A stretch of DNA of 64,000 bases from Pontibacter kalidii (lineage in GTDB: Bacteria > Bacteroidota > Bacteroidia > Cytophagales > Hymenobacteraceae). The position numbers and the translations under genes are program-made. The notes beneath the pieces were generated by a model. It worked only from the letters and a program-made list of their open reading frames with translations. It did not search any database and had not been told where the DNA came from. Below are positions 8,186-16,290 of this stretch, piece by piece. The DNA is taken from positions 932,501 to 996,500 of the forward strand of contig NZ_CP111079.1 of the NCBI RefSeq assembly GCF_026278245.1, read 5' to 3'. The stretch's first letter is position 1; every line of letters begins with the position of its first letter.

Positions 8186-9100
8186 ATGCTCGACATTGTT
8201 ATAGAAGCCCGAAAAGCAGCGATCGCTCCCGGCATGAGCGTGCGCCGTATTCTCCCTTTTCGCCTGCGCCGGATGGTAGGGCCTTTTATTTTTATGGACC
8301 ATGCGGGACCAGTAGACCTGCAGCCGGAGCTGGCGCACAACATGGATGTACTACCACATCCGCACATCGGCCTCTCAACCGTCAGCTACCTTTTCGGAGG
8401 CCAGGTAACGCACCGCGACAGCCTGGGCGTGGAGCAGGTGATTCGGCCGGGAGAGGTGAACTGGATGACGGCCGGCAGCGGCATTGCCCACTCCGAGCGC
8501 TTCGAGGACCCCGCCACGCTGGCCGGCGGCGAACTGGAGATGATCCAGACCTGGGTGGCCCTGCCGGAAAAGGACGAGGAATCGGCTCCTTCGTTCACCA
8601 ATTATAAACCAGAGCAGCTTCCGGTGTTTACCGACACGGGCGTGTGGATGCGCCTGATTGCCGGCCACGCCTTTGGCCTGCAGAGTAATGTAAAAACCCA
8701 CTCGCCCATGTTTTACCTGCACGTGGTGCTGGAGCAGGGCGCCCGTTTCGGGTTGCCTAAAGAGCATGCGGAGCGCGGCATTTACGTGGCCAAGGGAAGT
8801 ATAGAAATAGCCGGCAACACCTATACCGTGGGGCAGATGCTCGTCTTTAACAAAGGGGCAGACCCGGTGATACAGGCCAAAGAGCACACGACGCTGATGC
8901 TGCTGGGAGGTGAGCCGCTGGGCGAACGGTATATCTGGTGGAACTTTGTCTCGTCTAGAAAAGACCGCATCGAGCAGGCAAAAGCCGATTGGAAAGATGG
9001 TCGTATCCTGTTGCCGCCTTCCGATAACGCCGCGTTTGTGCCGCTGCCGGAGGATAAGTCGAAGCCGGCGGGAGGTCCCGCGCCGCAGGCGCTTTCGTAA
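8186..9100 (+). CDS. Pirin family metal-binding cupin protein
   Basis: A 304-residue bicupin of the pirin family. The predicted iron ligands are visible as His58 and His60 in PHPHIGL, and His102 with Glu104 in GIAHSERF, the same spacing as in human pirin. RRMVGPFIFMDHAGP and LFGGQVTHRDSLG are further family signatures. Bacterial pirins include quercetin dioxygenases and redox-responsive regulators, and the role here cannot be told from sequence. The next gene is an AraC-type regulator, followed by a DUF417 membrane protein on the same strand. This suggests a small stress or detoxification group rather than a strict operon, since the pirin stop and the AraC start are 91 bp apart. Confidence 0.9.
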   Translation: MLDIVIEARKAAIAPGMSVRRILPFRLRRMVGPFIFMDHAGPVDLQPELAHNMDVLPHPHIGLSTVSYLFGGQVTHRDSLGVEQVIRPGEVNWMTAGSGIAHSERFEDPATLAGGELEMIQTWVALPEKDEESAPSFTNYKPEQLPVFTDTGVWMRLIAGHAFGLQSNVKTHSPMFYLHVVLEQGARFGLPKEHAERGIYVAKGSIEIAGNTYTVGQMLVFNKGADPVIQAKEHTTLMLLGGEPLGERYIWWNFVSSRKDRIEQAKADWKDGRILLPPSDNAAFVPLPEDKSKPAGGPAPQALS

Positions 9101-9191
9101 GACAGGTCAGGGATTGCAAACCAGGTGGCGTTTCTCTTTGTTTGCATTTTATACTTTTGACTAAACCATACATTGGTACCTTATCACCCGC

Positions 9192-10019
9192 ATGACAGCA
9201 CCTCCTGATTTGTTTAGGTTGCAGCGGCTCCACTGCAGCGCCTTTTGCCAACCCGCCTCCTCCGAGTTCTACAACATCCTGCTGCTGGAGGGGATCGGCA
9301 AGCTCAGCCTGGATTTTACAGAGTATACCTTCGAGGGCAAGATCGCCCTGTTTACCTCACCCTACCAGCACCTGAGTATCAGCGGCACGTCAGATGTGGA
9401 GGTGGAGCAACTTACCTTTCACGGCGATTTCTACTGCATCGAGTATCATAAAAACGAGGTGGCCTGCAACGGCCTGCTGTTCAACAACCTCTACAGTCAA
9501 CCCTTCATCCACTTAAAAGATAAGGAGCTGCACGAGGTGTTCGACAAGCTGCGGGTGGAAATAGAAAAGAACGAAGCCTACTCCGAGCCGGTGCTGCGGA
9601 CCTACCTGCAACTCATCCTGGCCATCGCCAGCCGGGTGAAGCGGCAGCAACAGCTCGATACCACCGTCGCCCCAAACCCGATGGAAAAATTCAGGGAGCT
9701 GCTGGAGCAGCATTTTCTCACCGAGCGCAGCATTACCTTCTATGCCCGGGAAATGGCGCTTTCGCCGGGAGCCTTCTCGCGCAAGTGCCGGCTATACTTT
9801 GGCAAGTCGCCCTCGCAGCTGCTGCAGGACAGGGTGGTGCTGGAGGCCAAAAAGCAGCTGCACCTCACGCACAAAAGTATAAAGGAGGTGGCCGTGGCCC
9901 TGAACTTTGACGATGAGCATTATTTCAGCCGCTTCTTTAAAAAGCACACGGGCGTATCGCCTACGCTCTTCCGGGAGAAGGTGGGCATCTCAGTGGTGGC
10001 GGATTTGTCCATGAGATAG
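9192..10019 (+). CDS. AraC family transcriptional regulator
   Basis: A 275-residue protein with an N-terminal ligand or oligomerisation region (1-165) of no obvious family and a C-terminal double helix-turn-helix. The second half shows YAREMALSPGAFSRKCRLYF, then IKEVAVALNFDDEHYFSRFF and KKHTGVSPTLFRE, the classic AraC/XylS DNA-binding signature. The gene ends 48 bp before a DUF417 (YkgB/RclC-like) gene on the same strand. In E. coli an AraC regulator (RclR) controls the RclC membrane protein in the response to reactive chlorine. A similar pairing is plausible here. RclR senses through cysteines; this protein has Cys in its N-terminal half (for example near residues 17 and 83), but their role is unproven. 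Confidence 0.88.
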   Translation: MTAPPDLFRLQRLHCSAFCQPASSEFYNILLLEGIGKLSLDFTEYTFEGKIALFTSPYQHLSISGTSDVEVEQLTFHGDFYCIEYHKNEVACNGLLFNNLYSQPFIHLKDKELHEVFDKLRVEIEKNEAYSEPVLRTYLQLILAIASRVKRQQQLDTTVAPNPMEKFRELLEQHFLTERSITFYAREMALSPGAFSRKCRLYFGKSPSQLLQDRVVLEAKKQLHLTHKSIKEVAVALNFDDEHYFSRFFKKHTGVSPTLFREKVGISVVADLSMR

Positions 10020-10034
10020 AAAAATCTGTCCATG

Positions 10035-10063
10035 TTGCCGGGGCAAAGTATAGAGTAGGTTTG
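10035..10063 (+). promoter_or_regulatory. Candidate promoter and palindrome before the DUF417 gene
   Basis: TTG at 10035-10037, an 18-bp spacer and TAGGTTTG at 10056-10063 fit the Bacteroidota promoter pattern. The -33 part lies in a palindrome TTGCC-GG-GGCAA (10035-10046), a possible operator for the AraC regulator. The -7 box ends only 4 bp before the ATG at 10068, so the transcript would be almost leaderless or the box is not used. Confidence 0.4.
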
Positions 10064-10067
10064 CCTT

Positions 10068-10673
10068 ATGAAAGAACTCACACAAAACCTGCTCGTTCAG
10101 TTAGCAGATGCACAGCGCTACTTTATTCATTTCCTCCGGATCTCCATTTTTATTGTCATGGCCTGGATCGGGGGCCTGAAAGCCTTCCAGTACGAGGCAG
10201 ACGGCATCGTGCCTTTTGTGGCCAACAGCCCGTTCATGAGCTTTTTCTATAGCAAAGAGGCGCCGGAGTACGCTCAGTATAAAAACAAGGAAGGGGAGGT
10301 GGTGCCCGAGCACATCGCCTGGCACCGGGAAAACAATACCTATGCGTTCTCCTACGCGCTGGGCGCGGTGATCATCGCCATCGGCACGGTCACGCTGCTG
10401 GGTATTTTCAGTGCCAAACTTGACCTGGTGGGCGGCCTGTTGACCTTCGGCATGTCCCTTGTAACGCTTTCCTTCCTTGTCACCACCCCCGAAGTATACG
10501 TGCCGGACCTGGGCGGGCCGGATCATGGTTTCCCCTACCTGTCGGGTGCAGGGCGACTGGTGCTCAAAGACGTGATCATGATGGCCGGCGGACTCATTGT
10601 TGCCTCGGATGCTGCCAGGCGGCTATTGGAGGAGAACCGTGTAAGAGCCGAAAAAGCATCCGTTGGGGGCTGA
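10068..10673 (+). CDS. DUF417 membrane protein (YkgB / RclC-like)
   Basis: A 201-residue inner-membrane protein. Hydrophobic segments lie near 20-40 (FLRISIFIVMAWIGGLKAF), 92-110, 118-140 and 165-185. The signature YEADGIVPFVANSPFMSFFY near the N-terminus and the later TTPEVYVPDLGGPDHGFPYL are typical of the DUF417 family. In E. coli the member RclC is one of three proteins protecting cells from hypochlorous acid. Others are of unknown function and may be quinone-linked, like DoxX relatives. It follows an AraC regulator by 48 bp, supporting a regulator-target pair. The protein has an insertion around residues 62-80 (charged, KNKEGEVVPEH) that appears periplasmic. Confidence 0.8.
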   Translation: MKELTQNLLVQLADAQRYFIHFLRISIFIVMAWIGGLKAFQYEADGIVPFVANSPFMSFFYSKEAPEYAQYKNKEGEVVPEHIAWHRENNTYAFSYALGAVIIAIGTVTLLGIFSAKLDLVGGLLTFGMSLVTLSFLVTTPEVYVPDLGGPDHGFPYLSGAGRLVLKDVIMMAGGLIVASDAARRLLEENRVRAEKASVGG

Positions 10674-11094
10674 ACCCTGAGCCGGCTATACTTTATACCA
10701 GGGCATCCGGCTGCGCCTTCCATTCAGAGAAGTATGAACTGCGGCTAGCCTTAGGAAAGTATACTGATAGTCTTGTAAACGCTTAGGTGAAGTATAAGGA
10801 GCGGGCCCGCGCGAAAAGCTTGTGCCGATAAACAACAATCACCAAGAAGCAGCAACTTTTGGCTGCCATAATCAGATCCTGTGCCTGTACTTGTATCCTG
10901 CACCAAAATCACTCGCACCTGATTGCGTCCTGCCTGGGCACCACTCCTGAAAGTTGGCATTACAGAAATGTGCTTTCTTGATTTGGGTCAATGACTTGCG
11001 GCCTCAACTGGCAGTACCTTTGCATAAGAAAGTATGTCGGCTGGACTTGAACCCTGCAGGGGTATGAGGGCCAGCCGTACAAAATGCATGAGCA
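10674..11094. other. Spacer with regulatory sites only
   Basis: No credible gene. The left part is featureless apart from AAGTATA-type motifs (near 10695, 10760 and 10790). The right part holds an Fnr-box-like palindrome and a TAnnTTTG promoter serving the next gene. Confidence 0.5.
10978..11022 (+). promoter_or_regulatory. Fnr-box-like site and promoter of the DOPA-dioxygenase-like gene
   Basis: TTGATTTGGGTCAA (10978-10991) differs by one base from the Fnr consensus TTGAT-N4-ATCAA. TACCTTTG (11015-11022) fits the TAnnTTTG -7 box. An exact consensus copy lies before the gene at 19604, beside a Crp/Fnr regulator gene, so both may belong to one regulon. Confidence 0.45.
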
Positions 11095-11976
11095 ATGAAC
11101 AGGAAGAATTTCATTAAGACATTAGCGATAGGAGCAGCAAGTATGACAAGTATAGCAGCATTCAGCCGGTTTACCAGTGACCTGAAGGAGGATGGGTACC
11201 TGATGCCGGTACTGTTCATGGGGCATGGCTCCCCGATGAACGGTATTGAGGACAATGAATTTACCCAGAAGTGGAAGGAACTGGCCAAGGATATCCCCAC
11301 CCCAAAAGCCGTGGTGGTTGTTTCGGCGCACTGGCTCAGCAAGGGCACCCGCATTACTGCCATGGATTTTCCGAAAACCATCCACGACTTCGGCGGCTTC
11401 CCGCAGGAGCTGTTTGCTGTGCAGTACAAGGCACCCGGCTCCCCAGAGATTGCCAAAGAAACGGCTGCCCTGATCAAATCGGCCACCGTGGAGATGGACC
11501 ACGACTGGGGCCTTGACCATGGCGCCTGGACGGTGATCCGCCACATGTACCCGGAGGCCAACGTGCCGGTGCTGCAGCTCAGCATCGACTACACCAAGGG
11601 CCCGCAGTATCATTATGACCTGGCCAAGGAACTCTACAACCTTCGCCGGAAGGGCGTGCTGATCATGGGCAGCGGGAATATGGTGCACAACCTGCGCATG
11701 GTGGCCTGGGACAGGCTGGATGATAACGCGTATGGGTTCGACTGGGCCCTCCAGATAAACGATACCTTCAAGGAGCTGATCCGGAACGGCCACCACGATA
11801 AACTTATCAAGTATGAGCAGCTGGGCCGGGAGGCAAGACTTGCCATCCCGACACCGGAACATTACTGGCCGCTGCTTTATACGTTAGGCCTGAAAGGCAG
11901 CAAAGACGACGTTTCCTTCTTTAACGACAAGGCCGTGGGCGGCTCGCTCACCATGACGTCGGTAAAGCTCGGGTAA
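11095..11976 (+). CDS. Extradiol ring-cleavage dioxygenase of the YgiD / 4,5-DOPA dioxygenase family
   Basis: A 293-residue protein of the LigB superfamily. The metal-binding residues of the YgiD group appear as His44 in MGHGSPMNG, His79 in VVSAHWLS and a late His in PEHYWPLLY. The stretch GLDHGAWTVIRHMYP is also diagnostic. Such enzymes open catechol rings (DOPA in YgiD) using a divalent metal and oxygen. The first 25 residues (MNRKNFIKTLAIGAASMTSI) look like an export signal, Tat-like but without a clear twin arginine. Cytosolic relatives lack this extension, so this form may act in the periplasm. It stands alone, followed by a strong terminator at 12068-12109. The true substrate is unknown. 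Confidence 0.87.
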   Translation: MNRKNFIKTLAIGAASMTSIAAFSRFTSDLKEDGYLMPVLFMGHGSPMNGIEDNEFTQKWKELAKDIPTPKAVVVVSAHWLSKGTRITAMDFPKTIHDFGGFPQELFAVQYKAPGSPEIAKETAALIKSATVEMDHDWGLDHGAWTVIRHMYPEANVPVLQLSIDYTKGPQYHYDLAKELYNLRRKGVLIMGSGNMVHNLRMVAWDRLDDNAYGFDWALQINDTFKELIRNGHHDKLIKYEQLGREARLAIPTPEHYWPLLYTLGLKGSKDDVSFFNDKAVGGSLTMTSVKLG

Positions 11977-12067
11977 GCCCTTATTCCCTGGGGCTGGAAC
12001 CTGGATGGGAGAGCTCCTACCTTGAAAGTATAAAGGAGAAAGCAGCTCCAGCTGGATTTAGATTAAA

Positions 12068-12109
12068 AGCATCGGGTCCGCCTTCGTTAAGGCGGACCCG
12101 ATGCTTTTT
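12068..12109. terminator. Bidirectional intrinsic terminator
   Basis: A 17-bp perfect stem (12068-12084 with 12089-12105), a CGTT loop, a T run to the right and an A run to the left. It ends the rightward DOPA-dioxygenase-like gene and also the leftward creatininase gene. Confidence 0.85.
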
Positions 12110-12148
12110 AAAGTATACATGCTGTGCGCTTCATCGAGAAGCAGGCGT

Positions 12149-13021
12149 TTAGGGGCGGGCGCCGACCTTGTCTACGTTGTCAAAATACTCCCGCTGCAGT
12201 TCCAGGGTTTTAGTATCGGCCTTTACTGCTTTCAGGGCCTTTACCAGGGTTTCCACCTTGTTCTCGGTCAGCAGCTTGCCCATTTCTTTTGACGCCTTTG
12301 CGCCCTCGCCTGCATAGTGGTTCGGGTAGCTGGCATACCACCAGATGCCGGTGTACAGGTTCGGCAGGGAGGCCATACGCTTCTGGTCTTCGCCGGACTC
12401 GGTTGTTGCCAGTTTCTGCTTCACCAGGTCCGGGCGCAGGTAGAGCAGGGTGGAGGTTTCATTTTCGCCGGCATGCATGTCGCCGGCCGCATCGGACTTA
12501 CGCAGCTTCTTTGCCTTTTCCGCAAAAACCGGGTCCTGTCCGGGGTCGAAGAAGTAAACGGCGTAGTCTCGGCGCTTCTCCAACTGGGCCTGCACAAAGT
12601 AACGCAGCAGCTGCGGGTTGCCGCCATGGCCGTTCACGATAACGATCTTATCAAAGCCGTTCCGGGCGATCTCCTCTACGGTTGCCTCCAGCAGGTCCCA
12701 AACCACGCGGCTCGGCAGCGCGAAGGTGCCCGGTTGCTGTTGTGCTTCGTATACCTGCCCGTAAAAGTAATCCGGGAATACAACGGCGTACTCCTGTTTG
12801 GCGGCCCGCGCCGACCACTCCCGCACATGGATCAGGTCGGAACCGAGCGGCGCGTGCGGACCATGCTTCTCCAGAATACCGATGGGAAGAATACAGGTGC
12901 GCTTGGATTTCTCCAGCGCTTGGGGCCAGTCACTGGCGGTTAGCTCGTCCCAGCGGAAAGGGATGTCCTGCGCCATGGCAGTGGAGGCAGAGAAGAGAAG
13001 GATAAGTAGAAGTAATCGCAT
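12149..13021 (-). CDS. Exported creatininase family hydrolase
   Basis: The start is placed at the ATG at 13021, giving 290 residues with signal peptide MRLLLLILLFSASTAMAQ. An upstream in-frame ATG at 13087 would bury this signal. LPIGILEKHGPHAPLGSDLI holds the Glu/His/Asp metal ligands of the creatininase fold. IVNGHGGN adds the next His, and AGENETS the last Glu. The family hydrolyses cyclic amides such as creatinine or formamide intermediates using two metals. Members with signal peptides are frequent in Bacteroidota, and their substrate is unknown. It is monocistronic between two strong terminators. Confidence 0.87.
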   Translation of the reverse strand: MRLLLLILLFSASTAMAQDIPFRWDELTASDWPQALEKSKRTCILPIGILEKHGPHAPLGSDLIHVREWSARAAKQEYAVVFPDYFYGQVYEAQQQPGTFALPSRVVWDLLEATVEEIARNGFDKIVIVNGHGGNPQLLRYFVQAQLEKRRDYAVYFFDPGQDPVFAEKAKKLRKSDAAGDMHAGENETSTLLYLRPDLVKQKLATTESGEDQKRMASLPNLYTGIWWYASYPNHYAGEGAKASKEMGKLLTENKVETLVKALKAVKADTKTLELQREYFDNVDKVGARP

Positions 13022-13186
13022 AGGCTTGCATAGGTTAAGGTGAGATTTATACTTTGTGAATATAGCGTTTTCATGATTCAGTTGCAACGTTTCTTTGCCT
13101 ATTTCTACCTGATAGTGTGCTACTTGCCTGGTTGGCTTTCGGATTGATGTTGATGCAGCCTTAGTGGTTACAGCATAGGAAAAAAC

Positions 13187-13222
13187 GCAGCGGGTCCGGC
13201 CTTGTAAGGCCGGACCCGCTGC
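13187..13222 (-). terminator. Intrinsic terminator after the SpmA/SpmB-like gene
   Basis: Arms of 17 bp (13187-13203 and 13206-13222) are perfectly complementary. Leftward transcription then meets a run of T (the A run at 13180-13185 on the plus strand). It sits 28 bp past the stop of the gene ending at 13250. Confidence 0.85.
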
Positions 13223-13249
13223 TTAAAAGTATAAATTCTTGCCTGACGC

Positions 13250-14482
13250 TTAATGGAAGAACATATAAGCAATGAAGATCGCGGCAATTACACCTGCTAA
13301 GTCTGCCAGCAGCCCACAGGTTATGGCATACCTGGATTTGCGGATGCCCACGGAGCCAAAGTATACCGCCAGAATGTAAAAGGTGGTTTCCGTAGATCCC
13401 TGGAAAACAGAGGCCACACGTCCTACAAAGGAATCGGCACCATAATTCGTCATGGCCTCTACCATCAAGCCCCTGGCTCCGCTGCCGCTCAAAGGCTTCA
13501 TGAACGCTACCGGCAGGGCCGGTACAAAGTCGGTGTTTACACCTGTCAGGCCGATCAGGTAGGCGATGCCGTTCACCAGCATATCCAGCGCGCCGGAGGT
13601 CCGGAACACCCCAATGGCTACAAGTATGGCCACCAAGTATGGGATGATGGTAATGGCAACGGAAAACCCTTCCTTGGCGCCCTCGATAAAAGCCTCGTAC
13701 ACGTTTACCTTCCGTACCAGCGCCAGTCCGATAAAGGAGATGATGATGGAGAAAAGGATCACGTTACTGGTCACGGTGGAGATCACGCTTACCTGCTCCT
13801 GCGGGATGATGGAGAAGTAGTACATCAGCCCGCCGATCAGCAACAGCAAGGTGCCCAGGTAGGCCAGAATCACTTTATCGAACAGGTTGATGCGCTGGTA
13901 CAGGGCCACGGCTACCAGGCCTACCAACGTGGCGAAAAAGGTGGCTAAAAGTATGGGGATAAAGATATCGGAAGGGTCTGCGGCCCCCAGTTGTGCCCGG
14001 AACACCATGATGCTGATCGGGATGATGGTCAGGCCGGAGGTGTTGAGCACAAGGAACATGATTTGGGCGTTGGAGGCTGTGTCTTTATCCGGGTTGAGCT
14101 CCTGCATCTCCTTCATGGCCTTCAGACCAAGCGGTGTGGCGGCGTTATCCAGGCCTAGCATGTTGGCTGAGAAGTTCATCAGGATGGAGCCGAACACCGG
14201 ATGCCGGTTCGGAATCTCCGGGAAAAGGCGGTGGAAGAAAGGCCCCACCAACCGGGCCAGTATGGCCACCACACCTCCCTTTTCACCTACCTTCATCAGG
14301 CCCAGCCAGAGCGTCATCACGCCCGTCAGGCCCAGCGAGATCTCAAAGCCGAGCTTGGCGTTATCGAAAGTGCTGGCAACGAGCTTCTGGAATATTTCGG
14401 TATCGTTGAAAAAGATGAGTTGAAACAGCGCAATAGCAAAGGCGATCAGGAAAAAGGTAGCCCACAGGTAGTTTAAAACCAT
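13250..14482 (-). CDS. Fused SpmA/SpmB nucleoside-recognition (Gate) domain membrane protein
   Basis: A 410-residue polytopic membrane protein. The first half carries the SpmA-type Gate domain with MNFSANMLGLDNAATPLGLK, the well-conserved SpmA signature. The second half has LPVAFMKPLSGSGARGLMVE and GSTETTFYILAVYFGSVGIR, typical of SpmB. In sporulating Firmicutes SpmA and SpmB are separate spore-core dehydration proteins. In non-sporulating Bacteroidota the fused form is common and probably acts as a transporter or permease of unknown solute. The fusion is therefore normal for this phylum. The gene stands alone, with terminators on both sides (14540-14577 and 13187-13222). Confidence 0.85.
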   Translation of the reverse strand: MVLNYLWATFFLIAFAIALFQLIFFNDTEIFQKLVASTFDNAKLGFEISLGLTGVMTLWLGLMKVGEKGGVVAILARLVGPFFHRLFPEIPNRHPVFGSILMNFSANMLGLDNAATPLGLKAMKEMQELNPDKDTASNAQIMFLVLNTSGLTIIPISIMVFRAQLGAADPSDIFIPILLATFFATLVGLVAVALYQRINLFDKVILAYLGTLLLLIGGLMYYFSIIPQEQVSVISTVTSNVILFSIIISFIGLALVRKVNVYEAFIEGAKEGFSVAITIIPYLVAILVAIGVFRTSGALDMLVNGIAYLIGLTGVNTDFVPALPVAFMKPLSGSGARGLMVEAMTNYGADSFVGRVASVFQGSTETTFYILAVYFGSVGIRKSRYAITCGLLADLAGVIAAIFIAYMFFH

Positions 14483-14539
14483 TGGTGAAAGGTTGGGGTT
14501 GGTTCAGAATTAGCCTGTAAGATACAAAGCCGCTATAAG

Positions 14540-14577
14540 AAAAACCATTGGCCCCACACCGGGATCAATGGTTTTTT
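14540..14577. terminator. Intrinsic terminator after the M14 peptidase gene
   Basis: AAAAACCATTG (14540-14550) pairs with CAATGGTTTTT further right. It has A and T runs on both strands, so it can work in either direction. It lies between the M14 gene stop (14611) and the SpmA/SpmB start (14482). Confidence 0.7.
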
Positions 14578-14610
14578 AAAATCTGATGGCTTCTGTAGTA
14601 TAGCCTGCGG

Positions 14611-16098
14611 TTATAGCACCAACCCATGGAACAGCTCCGGCCTATCGCCACGCATGTCGTACACAAATCCATTCAAAACAGCGTAGCGCAGCTTGCCTTT
14701 GGCATCGTAGAGCGTAAAGTTGGCGCCGCTGTTCAGACTCAGTTCATGGTTCACCTCCTCGGCTGTGGTACCTACGATGTTGAGCGGAAGCTCCAGCGGG
14801 TTTATACTTTCCCTGTTGGCGGGCAGCTGTTCTACCTGCACGGTGGTGTAGCCCTTCTCGAGCAGGCTTTTGGCGCGGCGGGGTTTCAGGTCATCTATCG
14901 TTTTAAAGGGCTTCCCGTATATTTTGCCAGGCACCAGAGTAAGACCACTCGCATCCACCTCCTCATAGCCATGGAAAACACTCAGGTCGCCGATCTGGTC
15001 TACGGCACTGCTGTGGTAAAAGCCTTTACCTACAGGCGCGTCCACCTCCTCCCGGAAAATGCCCACATCCAGCAGCACGTCATGGCCGCTCCTGGTATAG
15101 CGCACGTTGCGCAGCACCAGGTCGTAGAGGTTGCGCTCGTTCTCCGGAATCTTGTAATAATCTTCTAATTCATACTTAGTATAATCGTTACCCGAGATCA
15201 GGTGCAGGGCTGAGAGGATGGAGGCGAAATTCAGCCGGCGGATATGCTGCTTCTCCGGGTCGTTGGGGTACCCGCCCGATTCAATCAAGATCACGCTGGT
15301 GCCCCACTTCTGAATGTTGTCGCCGAAGGCGCGCGGCTCAAACTCATCAGAGTACTTGGCTACGTGGCCCGGCACCAGCTGCTGCAGCGCCTCGTTCATG
15401 CCCACGATGGTGCGCATGGCGCGGTCGCGCACATGGTTCACCGTCTGGCTGTGGTCGAAGGCCGGGGCCAGAAAAGAGATGGTGGCGGGTTTCGGGCTGT
15501 TGCCTGCCGTGTAGTAGCGGCTCTGGTCGTGCAGGTTAAAGCCGAACTCCGGGTTTAGGCTGTCGCGCAGGCTCTTGAGCAGGCGGGCCTCCGGGCTCTG
15601 CAGCCGTAGTGCGTCGCGGTTCAGGTCAATTTCCAGGGCATTGTGGCGTTTATACTTTTCCGCCCCGTCGGGGTTCAGCATCGGCACAATGTAAAGCGTA
15701 ACCTGCTCCAGTATCTGCCGCCGAAGCGGGTTCAGTTCGTCGCTTTGCTGCAGAAAGTTGAACAGATCGAACAAGGCCATGGTGGCGGTAGGCTCATCGC
15801 CGTGCATCTGTGACCAGAGCATCACCTTGGTTTTGCCGGTACCCGCCTTCACCAGGTAAATAGCCCGTTGCTCTACCGACTGCCCCGCCACCTGCACCTC
15901 AAATAGCTGGTTTTGGCGAAGCTGCTCCAGCAGCGGCACGATGTCCTGGTGCTTGAAGCGGCGGTGCTGCAACGCCGGCTCCTGGTAGTTGGCGTGTTGC
16001 TCAAAAGCCTGCTGCGCTATCCTGGTTACAGGCTTGGTCTGGGCCTGCGCTTGTAAAAGACTCATAAAAGAAAGTATAAGTATAAGGAGGTTCCGCAT
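14611..16098 (-). CDS. Exported M14 family zinc carboxypeptidase
   Basis: The start is taken at the ATG at 16098, which gives signal peptide MRNLLILILSFMSLLQAQAQ and 495 residues. The frame runs open further upstream to 16245, but that leader does not look like protein. The zinc ligands are His and Glu of SQMHGDEPT and the His of FNLHDQ. IESGGYPND supplies the catalytic Glu. IVPMLNPDGAEKYKRHN is another M14 signature. The peptidase domain covers about residues 30-300, and the C-terminal 190 residues form an extra domain of unknown role. It probably trims peptides in the periplasm or outside the cell. Confidence 0.88.
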   Translation of the reverse strand: MRNLLILILSFMSLLQAQAQTKPVTRIAQQAFEQHANYQEPALQHRRFKHQDIVPLLEQLRQNQLFEVQVAGQSVEQRAIYLVKAGTGKTKVMLWSQMHGDEPTATMALFDLFNFLQQSDELNPLRRQILEQVTLYIVPMLNPDGAEKYKRHNALEIDLNRDALRLQSPEARLLKSLRDSLNPEFGFNLHDQSRYYTAGNSPKPATISFLAPAFDHSQTVNHVRDRAMRTIVGMNEALQQLVPGHVAKYSDEFEPRAFGDNIQKWGTSVILIESGGYPNDPEKQHIRRLNFASILSALHLISGNDYTKYELEDYYKIPENERNLYDLVLRNVRYTRSGHDVLLDVGIFREEVDAPVGKGFYHSSAVDQIGDLSVFHGYEEVDASGLTLVPGKIYGKPFKTIDDLKPRRAKSLLEKGYTTVQVEQLPANRESINPLELPLNIVGTTAEEVNHELSLNSGANFTLYDAKGKLRYAVLNGFVYDMRGDRPELFHGLVL

Positions 16099-16200
16099 CG
16101 GTCCACGGTTTTGGGTGGCACTATTACACCCGGGTAAGGTATAAAGGATATTGATGCGACGGAAGTGGCGGGGGAAATTTTTGCGGCAGGCAGAGGAGAA

Positions 16201-16264
16201 GCGCCTGGTATAGCCAGCAGTACCGCCAAACACCTGGGGCGGCACTGCTGGCTATACCAGGCGC
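16201..16264. terminator. Very long perfect inverted repeat between two leftward genes
   Basis: Arms of 21 bp (16201-16221 and 16244-16264) match exactly, and the pairing resumes inside after one mismatch (CCGCC with GGCGG). It follows the MreB-like gene by 26 bp. There is no strong T run, so it may act as a stabilising 3' hairpin or weak terminator. Confidence 0.6.
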
Positions 16265-16290
16265 AGTACTTATAAGAAATTCAGGGATGC

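Noticed and set aside
16098..16245. Upstream extension of the M14 peptidase
   Set aside because: The ATG at 16098 begins a proper signal peptide; the extension overlaps the hairpin region and would mask the signal.
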